NCBI GenBank assembly: GCA_965153455.1
Contig: OZ234493.1
Coordinates: 10,468,213-10,532,212, forward strand
Direction of reading: 5' to 3'
Length of the DNA stretch: 64,000 bases
Origin: Sphagnum compactum
Lineage: Eukaryota > Bryophyta > Sphagnopsida > Sphagnales
A program made the position numbers and the translations under genes. Below are positions 10,831 through 21,649 of the stretch, piece by piece. The notes beneath the pieces were generated by a model. It ran no database searches. It was not told where the DNA came from and worked only from the letters and a program-made list of their open reading frames with translations. Position 1 is the first letter of the stretch. Every line of letters begins with the position of its first letter.

Positions 10831-11290
10831 CTGCTCACCAGCGGGTTTGAACATAAGCCTTTTGGTACAAAAGAGGCTGTACCAAATCTGCTCACTGCTG
10901 GATTTGAACATGAAAACTTTGTGGTACAAAAGGGGACCATACCAAACCTGCTCACCAGCTGGTTTGCACATGCAACTTTTGTGGTATCAAAGGGGGCCAT
11001 TCCATTGAGCAATCTCACCAGCAGGTTTGCACATGAAACCTTTGTGGTACTGAAGTGGCTGAAACATTGAGCCATCACCCCCAGAGTTTTGAATACTGGA
11101 TTCGCTACTATAAATTCACGCATGAATTTCTAACTTTCCAAGAAGAGAAAGTTTCAACGGTTTCTGTGGTACCTAAGGGAGCCATACCATTAATCCATCA
11201 CCACTGGGAGCTTTGAATGTTGGATTCACAACTATAACTTCACCCATGAATATCCAACTTTCCGAGAAGAGAAAGTTTCAACAGTCTCCT
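10831..11290. repeat. Two adjoining tandem arrays (57-63 bp and ~123 bp units)
   Basis: Units begin at 10831, 10888, 10948 and 11011 with CTGCTCACCAGC..GGTTTG and carry TTTGTGGTAC. All differ in length by multiples of three, so a plus frame (10801-11070) reads as repeats of roughly 20 residues (LLTSGFEH, LLTAGFEH, LLTSWFAH). The second array has two ~123-bp units (from about 11072 and 11195), again containing GTGGTAC and a CATACCATT phrase. There is no start codon context or domain to support a gene. Confidence 0.65.
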
Positions 11291-12109
11291 ATACAAGCAA
11301 TTGGACAATCTATTCTAACTGACTGGAATGTAATTGAGTCCAGTTTTTTGGGAAAGAGATCAGCAAAGTGAACTGTACTACCAAACAAAGAGAAGAATAG
11401 ATGGCTCTCCCTACAATGGAGCTGCACACAATTCTCACAATATTGTGTGGAGAATTTCTTCTTCTCTTTCTGACAATACATGCAGTGACTGCTCTTGAGT
11501 CTGGACATTCCTGTCATTATTGCAGCATGTGCAAAGGCAGGCAAATAGAGGAACAAAGAATGCCTTGAAAGACAGGGAGCTACCACATATGCAAGCTTCC
11601 AAGGTTTGTTTCTTGCTCACACACATTTCCATGTTTTCTAGGTACTAGTGTGGCCTGTGCTGCTGGCCCAAGTGTGAACAGGACTACACAAATGCTCCAA
11701 GTGTGAACAGGACCCTGAATTTTAAAAATATTTCTAGGTACCTACCTAGTAGCCACCAAGAAGGTTAGGTTCTTGGTGGGTAAGTAGGTAATTAGATATA
11801 TCTGGATGGTTGAAGAACAGGTTGGAATGTCTGAAGATCATGTCCTCCTTTATCACTGGACTTTGTGGTTAAATTGCTTGGATTAGCAACCAAGGTCCTA
11901 AGCTGTAATGATGGGATAATAAACCCTAAAAATAATGCCTGTGAGAGTGGGCATTATTTTTTCAAAATGCTCACTTTTATTTCTCATGTTTTTTCCTGTG
12001 ATATCCATCAGATATATGGGGCAATTTGATTTTTTAATCCAAGTCATCTTTACACATGGTAAAGAATTGGGCATTGGGCTTTGCTGATCTCATAACAACT
12101 TAGGTAAAG

Positions 12110-12337
12110 CGGGCAAGCGATAAAGGTCAATAAGTAGGGAGGGAATGTAAGTGGTCATTGAGTAGGTAAGTATGTAAGATTCTGGGTGGCTATTAGGTGA
12201 GTAGATACATGTGGGTGTTTGGTACATAACTGACCAATGTGGTTAGCTACCAGATAGGGTTACAATCAAAATAGTGTTTCTCTCCACACATCATCCATCC
12301 TGCATGCTACACTGGTATGTACTGGTTCACTCTGGCG
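12110..12337 (+). repeat. Interspersed repeat family S, copy 2
   Basis: Has the family order: (TAGG)-rich block (GAGTAGGTAAGTATGTAAG), GTGGTTAGCTACCAG, CACACATCATCCATCC, then GTACTGGTTCACTCTGGC ending at about 12334. The Tourist-like MITE starts 9 bp beyond this end. Confidence 0.6.
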
Positions 12338-12345
12338 AGATATTA

Positions 12346-12718
12346 GAGCATCCCCAGTGGTGCTTAGTATGTTACCCTGCAAAAATATTTCTCACATCCA
12401 AGTTTAGTTATTTACTTTTTTGTAACCCCACCCATAAAACTGAAATTGCCATTGCAAATATTTGAGAGATTATTAATAGCAAATCACATGGACCAATCAT
12501 TATGATCGACGAATCAGAAACAGGGATCATCAGTCAAATTATATTTGTTGCACTCTTTTTTTGGCAGGTGAAAAGTTTTCCTGCACCTCTTACCATCCTA
12601 AGCAAACTGTGCAAATATGCTGGCCCAAAACCATTTTCCTTGAGACAAGCCGGCATATTTTTTGACGTTTCTTCATTGAATTTTACCGTGCAGGGACTGA
12701 GCACTGCTGGGGATGCTC
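12346..12718. mobile_element. Tourist-like (PIF/Harbinger) MITE, copy 1
   Basis: The 373-bp element has terminal inverted repeats GAGCATCCCCAGTGGTGCT and its complement GCACTGCTGGGGATGCTC. A perfect TTA target-site duplication flanks it (12343-12345 and 12719-12721). The 3-bp TTA duplication and GAGCATC-type ends are typical of PIF/Harbinger MITEs. A homologous copy lies in inverted orientation at 56122-56466. No transposase is encoded. Confidence 0.85.
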
Positions 12719-13367
12719 TTATCACCATACCAGGCTTGTTGCTTAGATTTGGCAAATTGATCTGAGAGTTGGGCTTGGGTAGTGTAATATTGACAATGAA
12801 GGTTGGGTGGTAGGAAAAAGAATATCTGTGCATAATGGAAGTGTGTATTTATCTTCTAAGAGAGGGACTTTGGAGTGGTGAGGTTGGGCCCAGCGCCATA
12901 GTTCAAGGGCATGTGCTGAAAACATGAGGAGGTTCCAAAACCAAGGCCATGCGTGTACAGAGGGCCCTCCAGTACACCTCAACTTCCTTTTGGCCACAGG
13001 CTGCCCACCACATCAATATTTTTAAGCGTGTTATCAGTGGTTACCTAAATTAACTTTAACCAACCACTTTACCCATTTTCCGGCCCTTCCACCTACTTCA
13101 ATTTAATACTTACAGTTCACTCACAATCTAGCTACAAGGCAAACAAGAAGCACCTCTCCAAGGGTCTTTTCGTCTTTTCCCAGGCCCATAGTAGGTCACT
13201 TTTTTGGCTGCCTGCCCCTTAATGGGTCATTCTCCACAGTAGGCCCCAGAAGTGGGTGATGATTGGTCTCTATTTGGCTGCTCTTTTTCCAGAGAGGTGT
13301 GGACCTTCTGCTCTATACCCTCAACCTATTATACCTCCTTGACCTCTTTCACTAACTCTTACTTGCG

Positions 13368-13400
13368 GCCAGAGTGAACCAGCACCCACCAGTGCACCAA
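13368..13400 (-). repeat. Family S terminal fragment
   Basis: GGCCAGAGTGAACCAGCACC followed by CACCAGTGCACC is the reverse complement of the conserved 3' end of family S. The rest of this copy is not clearly retained. Confidence 0.45.
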
Positions 13401-13924
13401 TAGACCCACCTCTTGTTGAGCAACGAATGTAGAAACCCTAGGTATAGGTGGTGTATCCATAATAGAGAGGTGTTGTAAATCGACCTGGAGAATGGAAGCA
13501 TTACAAACAACACACAATATTTTCAGACAACCTTAAACTAAATGTTGACAATTGAGACAAAAAATTGAAGTTAGATGCTTAAGAAGTATCATTGCTTAAA
13601 AAGACTTACTTCTCTATAGTCCAAAACTTGTACGGTTCATTGAAAATTAAATCAAATACTAGCTGAGAATTTCGGAGGAATTGGAATGTGCCTATGGTGT
13701 TGTTGGAAAGATCTTGATGAATAGGATTTAATGGAATTTATTTGGTAAGATTTGGATTTAGAATGTGGGGGATATTGATTTTTGCTGTTGAAAATTCTTT
13801 AAAAATCTTAAAAACTAGGTTTTGGAAGGAAAAATTAATTGAGGACATGGACGAGTTCACACTTGGGCCAACAACACAAACCACATTAGTACACATTAAT
13901 GAAAAAATTTGAAAACGTGAATTT

Positions 13925-14190
13925 CATGATATATTGTGGGGGGATCAATTATTCAAAAAAATTCTTATGTTTCATGGTGAATGCAAATTTCCCAATATGA
14001 TGCAAGTATTGCATTTAAACTTCATAATTTTGTTCAACTAAACCTTTTACCATCAATGTGAACAACTTTGTAATACCCTCATTTACTTGAATCAATGTGT
14101 TTGGCATGATATAATGAGCATGGAATAAGTATTCTAAAAAAATTCTTTTGTTTCATGGTTTACGATATTATCATAAAATGATTTGAATAT
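13925..14190. repeat. Degenerate ~180-bp duplication
   Basis: CATGATATA.TG followed by AAAAAAATTCTT.TGTTTCATGG occurs at about 13926 and again at about 14106. This is an older tandem duplication next to the 206-bp array. Confidence 0.45.
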
Positions 14191-14197
14191 TGTTTTC

Positions 14198-14826
14198 CTT
14201 CTAGGTTTTGTTAGGGTTATGCAATACCCCTTCAAATTCCAAAAGATATGTTATGGAGCCTAAAGGATTTATGGGATATTCTGAGAAGGGTAGTGCATGT
14301 GAATTGAGTAGTTATGGGCATGAGCAAAACCCCTTTGATAGCTCGAACCAAAATAATTGACCCATAGTGTTTGCAAATTACCCCAATGAGGGTATTATTT
14401 TCCTTTTAAGTTTCAGTATAGCTATGCAATACCCTTTTAGGTTTCAATAGATATGTGATGGAGTTCAAAGGATTTCCAATATACCTTAAGGGAGGTATTG
14501 CACATGCATTGAATAATTATGGGCACAAGCAATACCCCTCCAATAACCTAGACCAAAATAATTCAGTCCATGGTGTTTACAAAATACCCTCATGTGAGGG
14601 TATTGCTTTCCTTCTAGGTTTCGGTATGGTTATGCAATACCCTCCAAGATTCAATAGGTATGTTATGGAACCCAAAGGATTTCTAATATACCTTAATAGG
14701 GGTATTGCACATGCATCGAGTAGTAATTTTGGGCATGAGCAGTACCTTTTCAATAGCCTACACTAAAAAAATTCCACCCATGGTGTTTATAGAATACCCT
14801 CATATGGGTATTGCTTTCCTTCTAGT
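14198..14826. repeat. Tandem array of three ~204-208-bp units
   Basis: Units begin CCTTCTAGG (or CCTTTTAAG) at 14198, 14402, 14610, with a last partial start at 14818. Each carries TATGCAATACCC, a GTTATGGA-like phrase, CAAAGGATTT, TATTGCACATGCAT and GGGTATT. The size is near that of a nucleosome, but three copies are too few to call a satellite. An open frame at 14455-14766 follows the array and is not a convincing gene. Confidence 0.75.
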
Positions 14827-14829
14827 TTT

Positions 14830-16960
14830 GAACTTTTTTTTTTCGGGGGTAAAAAACAATTTTTTTGTTTGAAAGCAAGATTTAAATCATTTTTTTGATA
14901 ATTTTATCAAGCATACATATAAGAATATGTGAGAATGTATTTCTAACCATTAACACAAGATGGTGTACATTGAAAGTAGAATGCTTTAAATAAAAAAATA
15001 TGGGTGACATGTGTTACAAAAATGTGCCAAAAATGCCCAAGTCCAAAACAACTCCACCTTAAAATGGGGAACATGTCATAATGGTAAATATGTGGTTGCC
15101 TCAAAAATAAATTGTTACCTTAACATCTTAAAGTCCAAAACATCACCATAATCAAAATGGGGAGAAACTATGGGTTATCTATGTCACTATTGGAAGGGGA
15201 TGGGATCCCATCGGCCTACTTATATTGCGTTGATACAACCTTTACATCTTGGGTGTGTCAATTCGAAAATGCCCCACGTTTAACCAATGCTACTTCCACA
15301 ACATTCACCACAAACACCTCCTTAATGAGGCCTTGAACCTTAAAACAAACAACACAATATAATAAGTATTACATATCAAACCTAAAACCTGAAATTCAAA
15401 TAAAATTGAGTATGGCATTGTTAGAACTTATCAACCATAAATCATTTTTTATTCATGGTATTGCATAAAAAGGCCAATTTCCCTATATTGCATTGTTTTA
15501 TTAGATGCAAGCTTCTAGTTTCACACCACCCAAACACCTTTGAACGTTTTTGCATGCCCAGCTCGAATCACTTGAATCACAACTGTAAGGTTTTCATCAC
15601 ACTCCAATTTGGCCTGCACATTAAAAGGGATGGACCCCACACCCCATGTAATCATGTTAAAAAGTTGAAGAATGTGGCTAAAAGCTAGTTTAACAAGTGT
15701 AGGTTTAAGAACCCTAAGTATATCTTGCAAAATAACTTGGAACCTATCTCATTCTAGGTTTGCGTGCCTTTAACCTTAGAAATTACCTTGTGTTCATTGC
15801 GACAAAATTGGGCCAGAGGGTTATTCAAGACCCCCGCATTCATGGCCAAGTGGTCTTGATGCTTTAGGCCCTCCTCCCGAGTAGATGGGTGTTCGAGCTT
15901 GCTCGGTTCCATAATCACATTGTATCAAGCTTGCAAATGTTGTATCAAGTTGTATTTGGCAATGTAGGTCACATTGCACCCATGAACCTTATAAACAAAC
16001 TTTGCACCATCCCTTGGCCAATGTACACCCTTTAAGGCAACCAAAGGAAGGGCAACCACATATAAAACCTAATGTGAGAATTAACATTATGGATGAAAGT
16101 TAGCCCATACACGATGAAGGTATTGCATAAAGAGATCAAAGATCAAAAAACAAAGATGAGGGTATTGCACAAAAAGATAAAAGATTAAAACATAAGATGA
16201 GGGCATTGTAAGAACCCAATGTTCAAAATTGCACAAAATGAAGTTAACCTTAGAAAAAAAATACGACTTATAAAGCCTTTAGGTATTGCTTAGAGACTCT
16301 AGCCAAAAAATGCCCCACCCACCTTTCACATGGAGAAAGAAGGTGGGGCAAAGGTTTAAGGACCATAATTTATGAAGGTATTACAATCACAAATTTGACC
16401 CAAAAAAACCTAACCCCATCCATCCTCTCCACTTGAGAGGATGGATGAGAGGATGGGTGGGGCAATAAATTATAATAAGTGAAGTTCAATATCTCAACTC
16501 CATCAATATGTGCATGAGGTTCAACATCCTCATTTGCATTCTTTTGCTCCAACATTAAAACATGAACTACATTTTCTTGTTCCTTTTACCATCAAAATAG
16601 TTTTTTCGAAGTCCACTTTAATTCTATCAACATCTGTCACAAATGTTTCCCCAATGTCTTCACCTACTTGCACTTGCTTCTCAACAATCTAACTTGGAGC
16701 CAATGCAACCACATCTTCAACATTCGTTTACACTTGTTGTCCCATTGCCCTTGCTTCCAAATCTCCTTCATTCATGACATTTCCCATGCCATTTACATAT
16801 TCAATTAAGGTTTGCTAATTTGTTGCACCATTTTTCATTCTCTTTCGAATTTGCATCTAACAAAAACAGAAACAACACAAAAATTAAAAAAAACATTCCA
16901 TAACAAAATAAAAGAAAGCTAACACCAGTAATGCAACTAGCACCAACATTAGCACTAGTG
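14830..16960. other. No recognisable gene
   Basis: Contains scattered copies of GGTATTGCA-type phrases like those of the preceding array (for example 16115-16215) and a short inverted repeat CATCCTCTCC..GGAGAGGATG-like near 16420-16455. I could support no coding sequence on either strand. Confidence 0.5.
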
Positions 16961-16979
16961 TAACAACAACACTAGCATT

Positions 16980-17880
16980 AACAGCCAAACCACACCACAA
17001 CGATGACAAGCAGCATAGTTAATTATCGACATTTTTTCGTGCATGCAATACAACACCACAACAACGATCAACAGCGCAATTCCTCGTCATCATTTTTTTG
17101 CACTTGCATGACCACACCAGAATGACGACGAATAGTTGCATTGCTCATTGTTGTTTTTTCGTTCCTGTAAAACCACACCATAATGATAATGAACAATTAC
17201 ATTTTTTCGTGCTTGCAAGACCACACCAGAACAACAATGAGCAACTACGTTACTCATTGTCATTTTTTCATTCCTGCAAAACCACACCATAATGACAATG
17301 AGCAGTGCAGTTGCTCGTCGTCTTTTTTTCATGCATGTAAGACCACACCAGAATAATGACAAATTACACTGCTCATTATCATTTTTTCGTTCTTGCAAAA
17401 CTACACCACAACAACGATGAATACTATAATTGTTTGTCATCATTTTTTCACGCTTACAAAACAACATAAAAGGATGATGAGATGGCTCATTGTCTTCTTC
17501 ACACCTACAAAATGACAATAAGAAAAAGAAGATGATGATCGTGTCATTGTCATCCTCTTTGTAGTAGAAGAGTAGAAGAAGAAGATGATGATAGTGCATG
17601 TTATCATTGTCTTCTTCACAATAGAAGACCATAAGAATGATAACAACAACAATGTCATTGTCATCCTCTTCATAATAGAAGAGTAGAATAAGAAGATGAT
17701 GATAGTGCGCATTGTCATCATTTTTTTCACAATCGAAGACCATAAGAAGATGATTATGTCAGTGTCATCATCCTATTTGTAGTAGAAGAACAAAAGAAGA
17801 AAATGACAACAACACGCATCATTGTCATCTCTATGGACAAGAATACTATAAGAGAAGAAGAGGCCGAATGTCATCCTCTT
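16980..17880. repeat. Minisatellite with ~60-bp units and ~120-bp higher order
   Basis: In the first part (to about 17480) the units alternate between two types, one with TGCAAGACCACACCAGAA and one with CCTGCAAAACCACACCATAA, giving a 120-bp super-period. In the second part (17480-17870) units of similar length carry GAAGATGATGATAGTG and TTGTCATCCTCTT. A 217-codon minus-strand frame (17090-17743) runs through because unit length is near a multiple of three. Its product would be His/Asp/Cys-rich low complexity, and I do not call it a gene. Confidence 0.7.
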
Positions 17881-18089
17881 TGTAGTACAAAAAACATATT
17901 AACAAACAAAAAGGAGGAGAATGGATCTTACCTTCAAGCTCCCACTTTTGTCACCACCTTGAAGCTCCTCTTACCTTCACGCTCTTGAAGCTTTTGTCCA
18001 TGTTCCTAGGCTCCAAACCTTGAACCCTAATCAAAGCTTTGAGTTACTCAAGCTCTCCCTAGTTCACAAGCTCTGGCGATGAAGATGAG

Positions 18090-18185
18090 CACAAAAGCAG
18101 GTGGGTGGGGGTCGGTAGGATGAGGGAGGTAGGTGGGTTAGTAGGAAGAAGGGCAGTAGGTAGGTTAAGGGTAGGTAGGAGCTCC
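18090..18185. repeat. G-rich GGTAGG/GGTGGG tract
   Basis: The plus strand carries many GGTAGG, GGTGGG and GGGAGG runs in under 100 bp, giving four or more closely spaced G-runs. G-quadruplex formation is plausible but not shown. Confidence 0.5.
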
Positions 18186-18189
18186 CCAA

Positions 18190-21100
18190 AAAAAACCTTG
18201 GGGTCAGGGGTAGGGGAAAAAAAAAGTGATAAAAACTGTCCCCAGAAACAAAAAAAACTGAGCTAGAGAAAAAAATCTAGCTGGGGAAAAAAGGCCCAGA
18301 AACAAATAAAATATACTGACCAAGTAAACTGACCCTTGGGGGACAGTTTCATCCCATCCATGAAATCCCAGAACGGGATTTTTTGGATGGGTACTGGTGG
18401 GTGCTTGGTCACTCAAACCCTTATTTGCTGGTTTAATATACAACTTTTTCACATCCACATTGCCTATTAGATGTCCAATAAAAGATTACATAACAAATTA
18501 TATCCATCCAAATATGCAATTTTTGTCAATTTCTTGAACGGAATATCCAATCCATTGAAAACTTGCATATTCCAAATGTCCCAAAAACTTTTAAATTTGT
18601 TTAAAGTCTCACAACCATTTTCTCTTATTCTTGTTATTGTATATTAGTTCAAATTCTAAAGTCCATGGCATGGAAGATGGATAATTTTGTACTGATCTTG
18701 TTTAGCTAAAGTCTTATGGATGAATTGAACAAATTGCAACTCAAAAATTTACACCTATGAAGATGAAAATAGTCATTAATGTGACCACATAAATGCAAAC
18801 TTTGATTCAAAGTATATTGTCTTGGAGAGTGGCCTAGTTAATACTGATGCACAAGCTTCCACATGAACTGCACAATCTTAATTCTAAGTGTTTTCCCCCC
18901 CTTTAGATGTCCTTCCTAATATCAATTTGCAAAGAGCTTTCAAGAATATTTAAGAATTTCCTATGCACACGCTTGTAACATTCTCAAGCTTGTAGAGAAA
19001 AAGAGACTAAGTTAGAAAAATAGACACATCCGCAAAAGAAAGACTTGCCCTTGCATACAATCATGACACTCTATGAGTTTAAGAGCTTCAAAAGAAAATG
19101 AGACTATATTAGAAGGAAAATACATACCATATAGCCCCCAAGCAATGCCCAAAAGGCTTGAGCCTCTATTATATAGATGAAGTGCTATTTTAGAAGATTT
19201 AAAAGCCAAGTGAAATATAAGTATTAAATTGAAAACCAAACGTTAGGTCTACTCCCCCTTTGGACTTCCCAAGGCTTGTCATTTTGTGCCTTGCATGGTT
19301 TTGCATAGAACCATGCATTCCACCCAAAAAAATAAAAAACTTGATATGTTATGTAGTAACTTTCGATATTTCGACCCACCACCACAAGGTGGTGAATCTA
19401 ACTATTATCACTAACTTATTTCCTACCATTTGAAACATTTATAACTGACTTTGTATTTATTTTTCATTTTTAAAAAATATTAGTCAAACATCCCAACAGA
19501 ACCACACAGGACATCCCTTTTTTTTACACCCTGCAAAGTTCAATGGGGATATTTAATGTTCTCCAATTAGCAGATTGGAAAAGTTGGAAGAGAGGGCAAG
19601 GTGACAGCCAAAGTTGGTTAGATAAAGGCAAAAAGATTTATGGTGCTTGCGGATGGGGCAGCCCATGGAAAATAAGAAGAAGTTGGAGTGGGTAGAGAGA
19701 GGGACCCGTCCATCCATCGAGGAGATAAATTTCTCCAGCCAGCAATTGGGCAGCAAGCGGAAACTTGAAGGGTGTAAACCCACCACCCTGCAGGCTCCTA
19801 CAAATCAGCGACTGGGGAGTGGGCCATTATTATTCCACTTGGAAGGTGGAGTGGTCCACACAAATTTAAAAAGCCAAAAAAATGTCAGGAGTCTTACAGC
19901 TGGGTTGTGTCCAGATACCCTGATTTGCTTGCTGTAAGGGCATATACTCCGGAGAGATAGATGTAAACCCCCCTGGGATTCAGGTAACACTTCAAATAAG
20001 AATTCAGCATGTCTTCTGCGGGTATAACGTACAAGAATGAAAAAATACACCTGTCAACAAACTCCACATATACGATATGTGTACGTGTGCATGCATCAAG
20101 CCAACAGCTTAAAAGTTGGAGGGAACCCTGGCCACCTTGCAACCCATTGTGAGTTCAATTCACCACTCTACGCCATGTGTGGTGTTATTTATTACCTAGT
20201 ATAGCCAACTCTTATCTTGTATTGGTCACCAACCAATTATAGAAAATATGTGAATACGTACAAAATAATCAAACCTTGGTGAACATCATTAAAACCTTGC
20301 AAAACTTTATTTATAAACACACTGCTGATTCAGAAAATGTACAAAGGTATTAGAGGAAAAGGGAGAATTTAGAGGACGGTCAAGTTAGCACAAACTGGTT
20401 GTCAAAATCTCTGCATCTCAACAACCCACCTATCCATGACAATGGGGATGCTGGCCTTTTTGGCAGGGCAAATTGAGTGACCACCTGCAAAATGGAAGCC
20501 ATAGCCCTATAAGGTGAAGAGTCATATAGTCATGCCAAGTTAGCATCTTGGTGTGGTATCTCCTATTTATACACCATGCCAGTATATTATGAGTATTAAG
20601 ATTAAGGGAAGGCTACCCATTGAGGCCCTTCGAGGGCATTATGGTTGTAATCTCCCTCTTGTCCTGCATTTATGGACAGAACTTGCAACTTGAGCCTTGA
20701 CCTGGGTAAAACCCTACTGAAACTAGGTGAAACAAAGTGTAAACCTGCTGCCAAGGCGCATTACAAGCATAACCCCGCCACCCCAACAGGGGCTTTACAG
20801 ATCATAATGGCCACCACGGCCAGAACCTCCAATGAGACAAAAATTATCCCCCTCCCAACATCGCCCCAAATGACAGAGGCAAAACAGCAACAAGTTTTCA
20901 GAAACTGTTTGTAGCCCCCAACAATCTGCATGCATCTTGGGCATTAAAATTTGTCAACTTTAGGTATCAACCAGTGTTGGGTGGGTATCACCTGGGCATC
21001 CCAGTCTGAACCTCTAAGGGTATGAGTGATACCCTGATTCAAAACCGGACCACCCATTCTCACTTGTGTGAAAACTGGATGGTGAAAACCAGCTTGGAAA

Positions 21101-21630
21101 AAAAAACTGAGAACTGGGTAAGGTCTGACCCTTTACCCGGGTCAAGGTCTCAAGAGGCATCAAATGTAGATTTAGGGTTAGGTTGGAGGCACCGCGTTCC
21201 AACGGCTACCTCCTGTAAACCCTAATTTTTTTACAAAAGGGAGGTTTCTCCCCTTCTTCCTCTTGGATGTTTTCCTCGTTGAGTCTTGAGTTTTGTGAGT
21301 TGAAGATGTTTTTGTTTGAGTTTTTATTTTGAGTTTTGTTAGAGCTTTATTTTCCCATTACTGTTTGGTTTCTTTTGTTGGCATTGCGTCTCACTTTGCC
21401 TTTGTGCCTTACTACTATTTTCGTACCTTGATGTGCCTTCACACTTGTTGTTGCCTTCATGCATGCTGCCTTTGCCCCTTTGCACCTTGTTGTTGCCTTT
21501 CTTAAGTTACTTCTTCATTGGCAGCTTCCTATGTGTTTTCTTCCTCTTTGTCTTTCTCTTCCAACTGCTAAATACATTCATATGCACCATCAAGAGCACT
21601 AGTGGACTTCCTTGTTTGTTCGAAATGTCA
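18190..21630. other. Intergenic or degraded retroelement flank, no gene
   Basis: There is a family S fragment near 18340-18420. Short frames at 19647-19937 and 20672-20914 lie in G+C-richer islands but show no recognised domain. Near 21244-21264 the minus strand has a purine-rich run (AAGAGGAAGAAGGGGAGAAA), followed about 10 bp later by TGTAAAAAAATT. This could be the polypurine tract and start of the 3' LTR of the gypsy element at 21.6-28.6 kb. I could not define LTR ends. Confidence 0.4.
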
Positions 21631-21649
21631 TCTCTTGAATTCAGCTTTA

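Larger units (their letters stand above)
11642..13892. mobile_element. 2.25-kb segment bounded by 38-bp inverted repeats
   Basis: The left arm 11642-11679 (starts GTACTAGTGTGG, ends CCCAAGTGTGAAC) is matched by the reverse complement of 13855-13892 with five mismatches, all transitions. The arms point inward around a non-coding interior holding a family S copy and a Tourist-like MITE. This may be a non-autonomous DNA transposon with long terminal inverted repeats, later hit by the MITE. I found no clear target-site duplication and no transposase. Confidence 0.5.

Noticed and set aside
17090-17743. 217-codon minus-strand frame
   Set aside because: It runs through a minisatellite with unit length near a multiple of three; the product is low complexity and lacks any domain.
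18894-19265. Candidate polypurine tracts (AAAGGGGGAG on the minus strand) for the gypsy 3' LTR
   Set aside because: No TG..CA LTR end follows at the right place; more than 2 kb from the last element-derived coding sequence.
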